The position numbers and the translations under genes were made by a program. The notes beneath the pieces were generated by a model. The model was not told the DNA's origin. It was given only the letters and a program-made list of their open reading frames with translations, and searched no databases. From Spirodela intermedia (Eukaryota > Streptophyta > Magnoliopsida > Alismatales > Araceae), in contig LR746268.1 in assembly GCA_902729315.2 (NCBI GenBank), forward strand, positions 126,501-190,500: DNA of 64,000 bases, in the 5' to 3' direction. Below, in pieces: positions 1-16,677 of this stretch; within the stretch, counting starts at the first letter, position 1, and every line of letters begins with the position of its first letter.

Positions 1-161
1 GAGAGAGATGGGGGGGTGAGGTCGTCGGCGGACAAGTCAAACTCTGCGTGCGAGAGTTGGAACTGAGGCAGGGAGTGGAGAAGTACAGAGGGTCGGAAAC
101 CACCACCTGGTAAAGTCGCCATTGCGGAGGGGAACAGAGACGTGGATAGGACGGAGGCCGC

Positions 162-167
162 TATAAA
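162..167 (+). promoter_or_regulatory. TATA box of the alanine aminotransferase gene
   Basis: TATAAA lies 38 nt before the first ATG (position 200). At normal spacing the transcript would begin near 190-200, leaving almost no leader before that ATG. No other core-promoter motif is obvious in the 160 bases before it. Confidence 0.55.
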
Positions 168-199
168 GGTGTAGTCCTGCGAGCGCATCCGCCTCCACG

Positions 200-4832
<4,633 letters not shown>

Positions 4833-5364
4833 GCTTCAGTAGAGAAGGAGAGGGGAGACGATTTCTGAGCAGCGTCGATCTGTTTCAAGCAATAAAGAGG
4901 ACCTTCGAGGCTACGGCCCTCTCCTTTTTTTGTACCAGCCACATATTTATATCTCTCTATCTATCTATCTATCTATGTCCAATCAATCACTTTCTATGGA
5001 ATAAAACCATGCGAGGCGAAGGCTGCTCTCTCCCACGGAGATCAATCACATCGCCAGCAATGGCTTCAATCTTGCTAATTTTCTTGCAGAGAATTTATCT
5101 TCTGTCTTTAAAAGCATGCTCAAAGCTACCAGTTTTTTCATGCTGTCTGCAGGATGAATGGAAGCCGTCCGGTACATTCATTCTACAAGGCACCATCTGG
5201 TAGTAACCTGAGACTCTCTCTCTCTCTCTACACAGGTACAACTCAAAAAAAATTAAAAACCCATTTGACCAAAACCAGTAGAACACTAGAATTTGGGAGG
5301 AATAAAAAAAATGTAAACGACTAGGGAGTAAAATACCGCAGATATTGGAGGGCGGATCGATCCT
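4833..5364. other. Convergent spacer between AlaAT and the bHLH gene
   Basis: This holds the two 3' UTRs, which face each other. It contains a CTAT tetranucleotide run near 4955-4977 and a short CT run near 5215-5230. No further coding region is seen. Confidence 0.6.
4891..4896 (+). terminator. Candidate polyadenylation signal of AlaAT
   Basis: AATAAA lies 59 nt after the stop codon. A second AATAAA lies near 5000. Plant signals are loose, so this is only a candidate. Confidence 0.4.
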
Positions 5365-8154
5365 TCACGATCTGGGTTTCGAGTCCTTTGCATCAGGAGC
5401 AGAGCAGTTGTCGGCGTCTTCTTGCTTGATGCCAGACCCGGTGTTGTTCAGGGGCTCCACTCCACCATCCTTGGCCACCGGGTTGGTGGTCGTCTCAGTC
5501 TTTCTCCGATCGAGAGGAGTGGCGGCAATGGAGGAGCCTTTCCAGGCGGAGATGGCGGCAGCAAGGGCGACGGGCATGAGGCAGAGCCCTTTGCTCTGGA
5601 GGTACTGCATAGCCATCGTGACGTTCGACTCCAGCAGGCTTATGACTTCTTTCTCCGATTCAAGAGTGCCCTGAGACTCCTGCAGATACCCCTCCTGACC
5701 TAGAAGGAGGCTACTGGATTCCTGTCCGAGCATAAGATGAAAATTTCACCAAAATGTACCAGGAAATAATACTTCACACTGACAGCAGGAGAGATCGACT
5801 CTTAGTTCGCGATTAGAGCGTGGATTGAGAAATTAGAAGAAGAAACTTAATAAGGGCAAGCAGGGGCTTCGAGGGAATGAAATTGCCTAGATTAAGAGGT
5901 CAATCAATGTATTAACCACTACAAAAAGGTGGTGCGTTTTTTAAATATTGCGAAAGTATGCATGAAATAAATTATATTTTTTACAAGGTTTCTGGAAATA
6001 CGAAGGTTAGCGAAGTTAAATGATTTAGACAACAAGTTTTATGCATTCCATCTAACGTTTAAACTAACCCTGCAGAAAGTCGCCTAGCTTTTGGATATGA
6101 ATACGCAAAAAGAAAAACGAGGATGAAGAAGAAAGCACACCTCGGCTGGAATGTCAGTAACCAAGGGAACACCAGCACCACCAGCAGCACCCAACCTGCT
6201 CATACTGAGAACCTGCGAGATAAATATAATAATAAGTCTTATATTATTTAAATATTTTGAAAAAATGAAACTGCACTTGCTACTTCAATTTCTCCACCTT
6301 CACTTGAAGCTGTAGAAATTTCACATAGTCAATGATCTCATCAAGCATCGATGCCTTGTCTGTCTGCAAAACATTGGAAAAAACATTGTTATTTGGCAAA
6401 TGTTAATTCTCAACTGCCAAACGATTCCATGACACTGGATTTCATAATCCGTCGGTGGCTTATAGAGGATGAATGTGATGCTTGATCCATGTTCATATGG
6501 CAGGACCTTCTCTGAGATCGATGAAGGTTTAGTTAAAGCAGTGTTAATCCCACCGAATTTGAAAATCTCGGATAGAATTTAGAGGAAATTGCTATAATCA
6601 CCTTACTGGCGTTAGGAACAAGTTCCTGGAGATTCTTCATCCTTTCTGCAATTTTCTCCCTCCGGAGCTGCATTTTAGGAATACACTATATGAATCTAAA
6701 GGGTAATTTATTCGAGTTCGTATGAGATACACAGAAGAATCAGTGATTGGAAATGGGAAGGGGGGAACTGAAATTTCTTAAAAAATAAGGTAGATCCAAC
6801 AAACTATGAAAGCGTCACAGGGCGCTGTATCAAGCAATTATTTGATACACTAACCCGTTCTGCGATGCTGTGAGGATCTGTTGCCTGACCTCGCCGTGCT
6901 CGGACACGTGCTTTCATAGAGTCAGTAGAACTGCCAGCATTATTGGGTGGTGCATGTCGCAATTGAGTAACCAAAGATTGGTTGATCAAATTCTCAATTC
7001 CATATTGTTCAGCAGACGGCAACAGCTGTCATAACATCGTAAAGTAATTCTGGATATATTCAAGAATATGTTTGAAGTAAGTACTCCAAATTGGTGAAGA
7101 GAAAAACTTCAACCTGTTGGGGGCACTGCATGGTCGTGGCGGATCCTGTAAACGTTCCCTGGAAACCAAGCGTGAAGAGAAAATTATCCTGTATCCCTAT
7201 CCAATATGCACCTAAATTCTTTGGCGTTCATGGAAACTTTGAACAGATGACTACAAGAATCGTATTATTAATGAGATCAATTGAAATACTTGACACCTGT
7301 TGAGGTGACCGAAAACTGAATCTTTGTGCCGATTGGATCTCCTTCCCAGGTGAAAAATCAGGCAACTGGAGGGTGTTCAGCTCGTCATGGTCCTGAACCT
7401 TACAAAAGCACCATTATATTAGAAATAATAATATAAAGAAACTGGATGATTTTTATAAAAAGTATGGATGAGTTACCTTATAGTTTCTAGAAAAGCTTTC
7501 CATTTGTCTAAGTTTCACGTAATCAATACAGGCGTTACCCACATCATTATTGTCAATTTCCACCAGTTGCTCTTGCAATCCAAAATCTTCAATCTTCGCA
7601 GGTCCAAAGTATAAGGATCGATCAGATGGTAATGATGAGGCCCATAAATCTTGAACTGTGGACATTACTTGAGAATCTTGAACCGACTGTGGAAACACAG
7701 ATAGATCACTACCATTGGTCTTCATGGAACCTGATTCAGCTAACGCACAAGGAGCTGTTTCCGTAGTGCACGAACCATTAAACTCTGCACCAAATGGTCC
7801 AGACAGGGTGTTGCCTTCAATTGTTTCCAGTAATGAGAAACTTCTTTCAGAAATTTCTCTTTCTTGCTTTGATGTGACTGAGAGGTCTTCGACAATAACC
7901 TGTCGATGCCCATCCTCTCCAGGAAGATCAACAAGTCCAAACATCATCCTTCCAGTTTCCATAACATTTTCCGAATGAATCGTCGATTTTTCGAGGTTGT
8001 TATCTTCTCCTGGATGTTCTCCGCAGTCATAAAGTAGGTCATTACCCAGAGGCTCAGCAGAATCAACCCACGATGTCCTCTGAGACGACTGTCCATTCTC
8101 TTCCCATTGGGATGAAGATAATGAAGACATAATGGGATCGATATAGTCGTCCAT
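5365..8154 (-). CDS. bHLH transcription factor, UNE12/LRL-like (8 exons, 518 aa)
   Basis: This is a nuclear DNA-binding regulator of bHLH subfamily XI (UNE12, bHLH7, LRL1-3). Exons, read on the minus strand: 8154-7477, 7398-7297, 7158-7114, 7025-6855, 6667-6602, 6363-6298, 6212-6141, 5721-5365; phases sum to 518 residues plus stop. The basic region follows a Gly-Gln-Ala-Thr-Asp-Pro stretch typical of the subfamily; His327, Glu331 and Arg335 are the H-E-R residues that contact an E-box/G-box. Helix 1 ([15 protein letters not shown]), a short loop (NASKTDKAS) and helix 2 ([16 protein letters not shown]) follow. The C-terminal motif [14 protein letters not shown] is a hallmark of this clade. The long acidic, Ser/Gln-rich first exon makes the protein larger than Arabidopsis UNE12. 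The start is the first ATG (MDDYIDP). Which paralogue it is remains unresolved. Confidence 0.93.
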
Positions 8155-9736
8155 TCAAAGGTTGTTGTCTCACTATCACACCTCTTACATAAAATCGCAG
8201 CCCCGCTATAAAGAAGGAAGACGACGGACGTCAGATACATTCCCGCAAAAGAAATTCAGACCATAGGCTTCCAGCCCAAAATTGGTATGGAATGGTATGG
8301 TGAATAAGCTAAAATACATCACTGAACGTACGCAGATGTTTGACGAAGACGAAAAATGTAGACAAGAAAAGAATCCATGCTGCAGATACGAGACATGGAA
8401 AACATTTTAAGCTGTAGTACTTCGGCCGAAATCGCGACTCGGAAACCATCAACCACCATCATCGATGAATTATATATAACCAACGGGAGGGATGGAGGGG
8501 AGAGGTGATGCTGAGAAAGAGGAGGGGGGAGACAGAAGGAGCCGACCTTACGCCCTCATTGACGCCGCTTCCTTCTGAGGTGCTTGCTTCGGCGGAGTGG
8601 GGAGAGGGGGGGTGGGGGGGAGACAAACAGCAACCCAGTCCGATGCGTGAAATCAGGGGAGTGGGTCTTTTACTTCGCGCCCAACGGCCTGAAACATCGG
8701 GAGTCCGTTTTACACGTGTCACGCGCGTACCCTCTCCCTCTCTCTGTCTCTCTTGCGTATATTTATTATATTTCCTGAGTTGGAATTTTAAATGATTTTT
8801 TATTATACACTTCTTTTATCGTCTTTCCGTATCAAATTTATTTATAGTTAACGATATTTTACATGAAAATAAGAATGACGCCATCAAACAAATATTCTTC
8901 AAAAATTTATGGAAAATAAATAATTTCCCACGATAGATGGAGATAATTGTTTTATTCCACGTCACACAAAAATCAATCAAAAAATCAATTCAACCACCTT
9001 AGTCATCATAATTTTATCTCTAATTTTTCATTAATATATATATGATTCACATTACCACTAAATTACGATATTATTTTATACATTTACATTTTTTCATATT
9101 CCCTGAGTTTTAGTTATGAACGATTTTTGTCGTTTAGCCATCTTGACATGTTTTAAATATTTTTGATTATTTTTTTATTACAAATGATTTGATTGATATG
9201 AAAATAAATAATTCTTCACGCCAAAAAAAATCCTGGAAAAAATATATTTTCACAACATATGGAGAGCATTTATTTACTCAATGAAATATGCTCCGCATCA
9301 AACAGAAAATCAACCAAAACATTAAATTTAATCGCACAATTATTACAGTATTATGTCAATTTTATAATTAAATATATATGATTTATTGCACCGTTAAATT
9401 ACGATATTTTTCTGAGTAAAAATCGGTCAGATGTGAAACTTTTTTTCAAGCACTGTTGTATTTTTTAGGATATAGGGGTTTTATACAATTATACCTATAT
9501 TTTTGGGGCTAAAAGCGAAAAAGAATTGCAAGGAGATCCCCAGAGGACATCTGGGTCATTACATTTCCGTGGGTCGAGCTTCCGAGGGAAGCCTCCGGCA
9601 ATCCAAAAATCAAGAAGTCGCTCCAATTTGGCGCCCTCGCAGCCCCCCCCCCCCCGCCCCGTTCAGTCCGCTTTCCTACCTCTCTCGTTCTCTGCATCTT
9701 CCCGCCGCCCGGAGCCGAAGCGAGCGAGGCGAGGCC
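8155..9736. other. Divergent spacer between the bHLH and RAD51 genes
   Basis: The part next to the bHLH start (8155-8730) is GC-richer with purine runs and would hold its promoter and 5' UTR. A G-box core CACGTG lies at 8713-8718. From 8770 to about 9430 the DNA is strongly AT-rich and made of two diverged tandem copies. From 9500 it becomes GC-rich and holds the RAD51 promoter and leader, including a C-run near 9646-9660. No coding exon is seen. Confidence 0.6.
8770..9430. repeat. Diverged tandem duplication, ~330 bp unit, AT-rich
   Basis: Landmarks recur in the same order about 330 bp apart: TTCCTGAGTT at 8772 and TTCCCTGAG at 9099; an ATGAAAATAA run followed by a conserved A-rich stretch; CAAAATCAATC-like and ATATATATGATT motifs; and AAATTACGATAT at 9060 and 9396. 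Divergence is substantial, so the duplication is old. No coding potential is seen. Confidence 0.6.
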
Positions 9737-12382
9737 ATGGCGGCGGCGGCGCAGCAGCAGCAGCAAAAGATGGCGGAGCAGGAGGAGGCGGAGATGCAGC
9801 ACGGCCCCGTTCCCGTCGAGCAGCTCCAGGTGGGTCGTCTCCTTCCCTTCCCCTCACCTCCGTCTGTTCGAAGCCGTTTGTTTCAGACAGATCTCGCGCT
9901 GGTTGTGTCGTCCCCATCTGATCGTTCCAGACGGGCGCGCAAGCGCTTACCTTTGTCTGACTTCCTGGGCCATCGACGATTGCGTGCCCTTTCCCTCTGG
10001 GAGCGTTTTGCCCAAGAAGTTAGTTTCCCCTGCCGCCTGGTTGCCCTAATTCCCCCCCCCCTCCCCTCCGGGGAGTTGGCTCGTAGCGATTTTTTGGATT
10101 TTCTTCGTGCGTTTCTCCCTCTCTGGGTAAGCTCTCGGCACGAACATCGAACCGATGCGACGCGGGGAAATGTGTAAATCGTCGGTGTTTGGTGACCGAG
10201 CGTGAACTCCTGCATCGTTGGATTATTCGTGCGGCCTGACCTTGCCCATATTTGTCCCCACCATTCACGAAATTTTAGGCATCTGGGATTGCTGCCCTCG
10301 ATGTCAAAAAGCTTAAAGACACCGGTTTGTGCACCGTGGAATCTGTCGCCTACACTCCGAGAAAGGATCTCCTACAGATCAAAGGGATCAGCGAGGCCAA
10401 AGTTGACAAGATCATTGAAGCAGGCATGCTGTTCTCGTTGAATCGAGGCTCCTTTTTTTAATTTTTTCCGAGCCCTCTTCCCCACCTCACTAGACCTCGA
10501 AGTGTAATGTTCCTTTCTCATTCACTTGTCTGGCAGCCTCGAAGCTGGTTCCCTTGGGGTTTACAAGCGCCAGCCAGCTCCACGCCCAGAGACTCGAGAT
10601 CATCCAGATTACATCGGGATCGAGGGAGCTCGACAGCATCTTGGAAGGTAACCTTCGCGTTGACGTGCCCCTGTCTCAGGAGATGCAGGCCGATCTTAAC
10701 GTGGTCACCTCCCTTCAGGAGGAATCGAAACTGGATCGATTACTGAAATATACGGAGAATTCCGCTCGGGGAAGACCCAGCTGTGCCACACACTCTGCGT
10801 CACTTGTCAGGTGATTCGCCCTCGCCCATCGTTGTCTCGATCTCTCCCACAGAAATGCGGCAAGTTCGACGCCGCTCTGTTTATGTTGGGATGCTCTAGC
10901 CTTCATTTTCATTTATTTAAAGCTCCTCCGGGTCTTGTGCGGAGCCTCTTAGCTCATTCATGGGTTTGACCTTGTTCATCGGGTTTGGCCCTGATCCTCC
11001 CCCCATGTAGAGGAAATAAAGAACGTAAGGAGGATGGGGGAGAGAATGAATGAGCGTAAGGAGGGTGGGGAAAGAGATGCCCTTCGTTGAATCAGTCTGC
11101 CTTAATCTCCTGGAACAGAGAGAGACAAAGGATGCTAGTAATCTCCCTTCTTTTCAGCTCCCGCTCGACCAAGGTGGTGGTGAAGGAAAAGCATTGTATA
11201 TCGATGCGGAAGGCACTTTCAGGCCTCAGAGACTCTTACAGATAGCGGACAGGTGCCCACTGTGACTGGAATAAAAAAATTAAAAATATATATTTTTTCT
11301 TTTACAGACCCCCCTCCCCCCCCCTTTTCCCCTTCCACGCTCTCTTGAAAGATCGTCTGGTTACATTTGCAGGTTTGGCTTAAACGGCGCCGATGTTCTG
11401 GAGAATGTAGCTTATGCCAGAGCGTATAACACAGATCATCAATCGCGGCTCTTGCTGGAAGCAGCTTCGATGATGGTGGAAGCCAGGTGATCTACTGCTT
11501 GCTTTCTGCGGATCTTGAGTTGATTAGTAGTCCATTGAGTTCGCATGTTTGGTGATCTCTCGAGGCTTTGAATCGAATAAACTGTCGTATTTTTTGGTTG
11601 ATTGGGTCTGTTTCTTTCGCCGTCGATGGGCAATGCGCTTTTGTTTCGCAGTCCAGAAGCACAGATTACTCTGAAGTGACCCTCATAGCCTCACCCAAGA
11701 ACATTTCTTCGGGGGTTTTGGGAGAAATATTTCAAAGTTTCTATGAGGATAATTATTTAATTCTGGAGATGGTGTATTGAGCGGGTGATAATTCTGAGCG
11801 GCATTCTCTTCAATTTGAGCAGGTTTGCGCTCATGATTGTGGACAGCGCGACGGCCCTCTACCGGACAGATTTCTCTGGGCGGGGCGAGCTGTCCGCGAG
11901 GCAGATGCATCTGGCCAAGTTCCTGAGGAGCCTTCAGAAGTTGGCCGACGAGGTAGGAAGCCTTTGACTTGCTCTCCTCTGCACACAAAAGTCAGCTCTT
12001 GGATGGCGTCTTCCATTGTTTCTCATGCTCTGTTCTTGGCGGGGGAGGTGCAGTTCGGGGTGGCGGTGGTCATCACCAATCAGGTCGTCGCTCAGGTAGA
12101 CGGGTCGGCGATGTTTGCCGGGCCCCAGATCAAGCCGATAGGTGGCAACATCATGGCGCACGCCTCCACGACGAGGTGAGCCCCCATGGCGGATGCCTTC
12201 GAGCTCTGGTTTTTTGCCCCCATGGCAGATGCCTCACTCTGTTTCTCATTTTGAACAGGCTCGCCCTCCGCAAGGGGAGAGGGGAGGAACGTATCTGCAA
12301 GGTGATATCCTCTCCTTGCCTGGCGGAGGCGGAAGCCCGGTTTCAGATCTCTCCGGAGGGAGTCACCGACGTGAAGGATTGA
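9737..12382 (+). CDS. RAD51: RAD51 recombinase (9 exons, 341 aa)
   Basis: This is the eukaryotic RecA homologue, which forms the filament on single-stranded DNA for strand invasion in homologous recombination and meiosis (nucleus). Exons: 9737-9829, 10279-10423, 10537-10647, 10719-10810, 11158-11252, 11373-11486, 11823-11952, 12054-12175, 12259-12382; the sum is 341 residues, normal for plant RAD51. An N-terminal helix-hairpin-helix part ([15 protein letters not shown]) is followed by the ATPase core with Walker A GEFRSGKT at residues 129-136 and Walker B LMIVD ending at Asp224. [19 protein letters not shown] and the ending EGVTDVKD fit RAD51 rather than DMC1. The N-terminus carries a small Ala/Gln run (five Gln). 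Intron 2 appears to use a GC donor (GCAG|GCATGC), because only this junction restores [12 protein letters not shown]. The identification is very secure. Confidence 0.97.
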
Positions 12383-13221
12383 TGTCAGCGCGCGCCCATG
12401 GAGGAGTCGTTCGAGTTTCAGGCTGCTACTCTCCTTTTTTCAGAGCCTGTAAAAGCCACCCATGCCGTAGTCGTGATCTTTGTAAGATTTGTCGCCCTTT
12501 TCAGGGTTCTCTGTGATCCTCAACTCAAATCTTTCTCTTCGACTGTGCAGCCAGTGCGTTCTGATGATGACGATGATGATGATTAAGGTTTGGGGCTGCC
12601 CGTGCGATCTCATCAATCATCGTCTTCTCCCCGGCCCTCGACTTTCTGGGTTTGATCCGATAGGAAGAGAGTACGATGAGTAGGCATTGATGAGAACGGA
12701 GGTGATGGGGACATTGACTTTTCCGTCGGTCTCGGTCGGACGGGGGAGTCAAGGCCCCGTGCGGGGCATGTGGCTCTACTGTGGTCTTGTCTGGTTTCTT
12801 CCCCCTCCGCAGGAATTTATTTCTCTTAGGGCAGAAGCTAGAGTGTGCACTGTCGATGGCCACAGTCGGCCATCGGGGTACAACGGGGAAAGCCGGTGGT
12901 GGGTCTCCGCTCCCCCCCTGCAAGTGGAAAGGCGCGGGCTTTTCACCCTTTCTCTCTCTTCTCTCTCTCTCTCTCTCTCTCCTCTGTCTTATTATGGCCG
13001 TCTCCCAAGGCTGTCGAGTGAAGAGTAGCTTTTCCGCCCCCACTGTCGCACGTCCTCTTGCGCTCTTCCTGTTCTTCCTCGTCGTTGATCGCCCGTCGCC
13101 ATGCCGAAATTCCCTGAGGCGGCGGCGGCGGCGCAACTTGGCGGCGTGAGCCCATCCCCAACCTCTCCGTCGTTAGGGTAGTAGCTTGTGGCCCGCCCGC
13201 CGGCGCTGGTTCGTCCCATAC
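12383..13221. other. Spacer between RAD51 and the remorin gene
   Basis: This holds the RAD51 3' UTR, then a GC-rich stretch with a (CT)n tract at 12951-12983, about 240 bp before the remorin ATG. No supported coding exon is seen; open frames on either strand are low-complexity. Confidence 0.5.
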
Positions 13222-15210
13222 ATGGACCTCCAGGCCCCCAAATACTTGCAAAGCCTTGCCGTCTTCCCGTCCGCTGAGGGGGTGAGCCTCTCTACTTCTT
13301 CCTCCCCATCCTCCTCTCTTTCTCAGAAGACTTGCAGCGTGCTGATCAGCTTCCTCGGCGGTTGCAGGAGTCGGCTTTCTACGGCGGCGAGAACCCGTTT
13401 GCAGACGCCTTCCCCGACCCGCTCTGCAAGCTCAATCTCAAGGAAACCTCGGACTTCGTGAGAGCGTTCCCGGCGGCGGCAGCTCAGAGGCGGAGGGAGA
13501 GCTCCACCGGGCGGCGGCTGGAGGCACCGCCCACCCCGGGCAGGCCCGTCTTCGGCTTCAGCCACGGAAATCTCTCCAGGAAGAGCGTCCCTTCCAAATG
13601 GGACGACGCAGAGAAGTGGCTGATCAGCAGCTCCTCCTGCCATGCCTCCCCCGCCCACGCCCCCAAGCCCTCCATTGCCAACCCTCCCAAGGCCGCCACC
13701 AAGCCGGCGGAGGCCCTCTTCCACAGGGTCCCCGAGGAGGCGGCACGGAGGCCAGCGGCGCCGCCAAGCTTCCCGCTGGAGGATACCCTGAAAGGTGAGC
13801 TTCCCTGCCGGCGATCGTCGGCTTCTCGCCGCCACGGAAGAGGGCCTGGATTTGGTGGATTCTCAGCGCATTGAGCCCTTTCCTGTTTCAGACAAATTCA
13901 CGGACAATGTGGAGCCGATCTTCCCCGGCTTGCAGTGCTCCGAGCCGGCCGGAGAGGTCTTCTTGTTCAGGAACTCGATCCGCGAACCAGCAACGAGGGT
14001 CGGCGGCGCCGCCACGGCGGCGCAGCACAGAGACGTCGGAACGGAGATGACCCCCCTCGGGAGCTCGACCACGTCAAGATGCCACACCCCCTTCAAGACG
14101 TCGTCTCCGGCGAGGCACAACACACCGGCGGACAGGTCCGGACCGCTCGCGCCGCCGGCCAGCTCCGGCGTTGACATCTCGGAGATCAAAGAGTGCCACT
14201 TTGCGAACCTCGCGCTCGGAGCCCCCTTCGACCTGATGGTATCCAACTGGAGCTCCAGGGAGGAGGAGGAGGAGGAGATATCGAAGAGCCTGCGGCACTG
14301 CGAGGTGGGCGGCGCCGGGAGGAAGAGCATGGCCGAGTTGAAGGCCTCCGCCTGGGAAGATGAGGAGAAGAGCAAGATCTGCGTCAGGTACTGAGAGAAG
14401 AGGAGAGGGGAGCTCGATGCTCCGAAGAAGTTGGAGCCCTCTTAAGTTTCTTTCTCATCTCATCTGGGTTATCGTGTTCGACTTGCAGATACCAGAGGGA
14501 GGAAGCGAAGATCCAGGCTTGGGTGAATCTCCAGAGCGCCAAGGCAGAGGCGGAGTCGAGGAAGCTCGAGGTAACTCAATTCTCACGCCTCACCCTCCCT
14601 TTCAGTTGTTCTTCTTCCTCTGCAAGGAGGATCAGAGCTCTTCCTCCCTCCCTCCCTCTCTCTCCTCTGCAAGAAGGGCACGTTAGGGTTGCTGTTCCTT
14701 CCGTCCTGCATTTCCTCGACAGATTCCGGATGATGCCCGTATAAGGAAAACGTGAGAATTGGACTGGGTTTGCGTCAGATCCGAGCCAATGCCGTTTTGT
14801 CAAATCCGCCGGCGAGAATATGTGATTATTATTATTATTATTATTATTATTGTGATTGCTAGCCATCTCCATCTTCATGGTCGTTCTGCTTGAAGACGAT
14901 CGGATCCTCTGCTTGGTTTGTTGATGGACAGGTGAAGATACAGAAGATGAGATCGAATCTGGAGGAGAAGTTAATGAAGAAGATGGCGGTGGTGTACAGG
15001 AAGGCGGAGGAGTGGCGGGCGGCGGCGCAGCTGCAGCACTCCCAGGAGACGCTCAAGACGAGGGAGCAGGCGCAGAAGATGAAGGCTCTCCCTCTCCAGG
15101 GGAGCTCCCTCGCCGGCCACCACCGGGCCTGCGGCTGCATTCCCCTCCACCCTCACCAGCACCAGGGCCACCACCACCACCACCACCACCACCACCATCG
15201 CCACATCTGA
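13222..15210 (+). CDS. Long remorin-family protein (5 exons, 447 aa)
   Basis: Remorins are plant plasma-membrane nanodomain proteins. This one has the C-terminal remorin domain with a long disordered N-terminus, as in the At2g02170/At1g30320 type. Exons: 13222-13281, 13368-13794, 13892-14387, 14489-14570, 14932-15210. The N-terminal ~300 residues are Pro/Ser/Ala-rich. The remorin region begins near residue 310 (ELKASAWEDEEKSK) and continues through IQAWVNLQSAKAEAESRKLE and KIQKMRSNLEEKLMKKMA to KAEEWRAAAQ, a predicted coiled coil. The tail holds a Cys-Gly-Cys motif (HHRACGCIPLHP), a plausible S-acylation anchor, followed by about ten consecutive histidines encoded by a CAC repeat. The start is the first in-frame ATG before the conserved MDLQAPKYLQSL-like opening. 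Its specific role is unknown. Confidence 0.9.
14825..14851. repeat. (ATT)n microsatellite in remorin intron 4
   Basis: About nine ATT units within the intron. Confidence 0.9.
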
Positions 15211-15479
15211 TCGGATCGGAGGGAGGGTATTAGTTGGCATCTTCAACGGCGAAGAAGAAGATGACTGCAGAAGCGTCTCTCTCTCTCTCTCTTCTCTCTC
15301 CTCTCTTTCTCTCTCCTCCTGGGGGCGTTCAAGGATTGCTGTTCCGGGACATTTTTTACGCAAAGATCATATGCTGTTCGAGATTTGCGGGGGTTGGCGA
15401 CGACAGATCCTGTTCCTGTTGACCTCCTCCTCCTCCTCCGGTCAAGCGATTCTGCCTTTTCTGGCTGTGAAAGGTCCTC

Positions 15480-15517
<38 letters not shown>

Positions 15518-15838
15518 GGTTGCGCGGCTGTCTTCTTCATCGTTCCTGTCGTGCACAGTTCGATGTATTTTGAATACTCCAGGATAGCAGGGGAGAGCGG
15601 CCTTCTTTGACTGGAGCTGCAAGTCGGTGCTGCCCGCTTGTCCCCTGGTTCTCTTTAGCTTCAGAGAACCCTACAGAGAGAGAGAGAGAGTGCTACTGCT
15701 GCTGCCGCTGCTCTCTCTCTAGTGGGAGCTCGATTTCCCATCGGGCGATACACCTATCTTCACAGCTACGAGGACAGAGAAGAGAGAGAGAGACTGTCAG
15801 TGAGAGTGTTTCTTCTGTCCCTCGTTCCTCTCTGAACA

Positions 15839-15878
<40 letters not shown>

Positions 15879-16660
15879 CGTCGTAGACACCTTCCTCGAT
15901 CGGGTTTCCTGCCCCGTTTCGAGGGAGCTGCGCCCTCCGGGAGGAAGAAACCCCGGCAAAGACGCTTTCCAATTTTTTTATTCTTTATTCACTCAAATTA
16001 TATTTATCACATAATTTTATTACGAATTTGTCACACCCCAACACGTTCTATCCGGAATCCGTCGCACCCGTCCCATGCAAATAAATAATAAAAATATTAT
16101 TTTCCCTCTTGGAGTTATAATTTCACCAAATTACCACCGAAATATTATTTTCTTGGCCCTCTCGGTTTGTTGTTATGTATTAAATATTTTGTATGAGTTC
16201 TACACCATAAACTATTATATCACCACAAATATAAAATAAAAATATGGAATTTTCCGCTTTGAATTCCAATTTCACCATAATATTATTTTCTTGGCACTCT
16301 CGGTCAATTGTTATATATTAAATATTTTTTATGAGTTCTACACCATAAAATACTTTATTAAAAATCGAAAATGAAAAATAAAAAAATATGGAAATTTCCA
16401 CTTTGAGATATAATTTCACCAAAAACATTATTTTCATAGCACTATCAGTCTATTGTTATATATTAAACATTATATATTACAAAAAATACAAAACTTCATC
16501 TCTCTCCACAGGACGGGAAGGAGACGAACAGCCAGCAGGGTGGGAGGGGGAGGAAGAGAGAGAAACAGATGGAGAGAGAGAGAGAGATGGGGGGAGTGTG
16601 TTGGATTTCTGGTGACTCGATCCCCCTGATCTGACTCAGACCGTCTGATCTTCTGCCTGG
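15211..16660. other. Remorin 3' flank with microsatellites
   Basis: (CT)n at 15482-15513, (GA)n at 15842-15876 and shorter runs at 15275-15316 and 15682-15692 occupy the 3' flank. From about 15990 the DNA becomes AT-rich and contains the triplicated repeat listed separately; a GA-rich stretch follows at 16545-16590. No gene is seen. Confidence 0.55.
16096..16487. repeat. Three degenerate tandem copies of a ~147 bp AT-rich unit
   Basis: Copies start near 16101, 16251 and 16395, each with a TTTCC-(N)-CTTTGAG-like opening, then TAATTTCACCA, TATTATTTTC, GGCACTCTCGGT-like, TGTTATATATTAAA and (copies 1-2) ATGAGTTCTACACCATAAA. The third copy is truncated. The unit is unrecognised and non-coding. 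Confidence 0.75.
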
Positions 16661-16677
16661 CGTTAGATGAGATTCTG

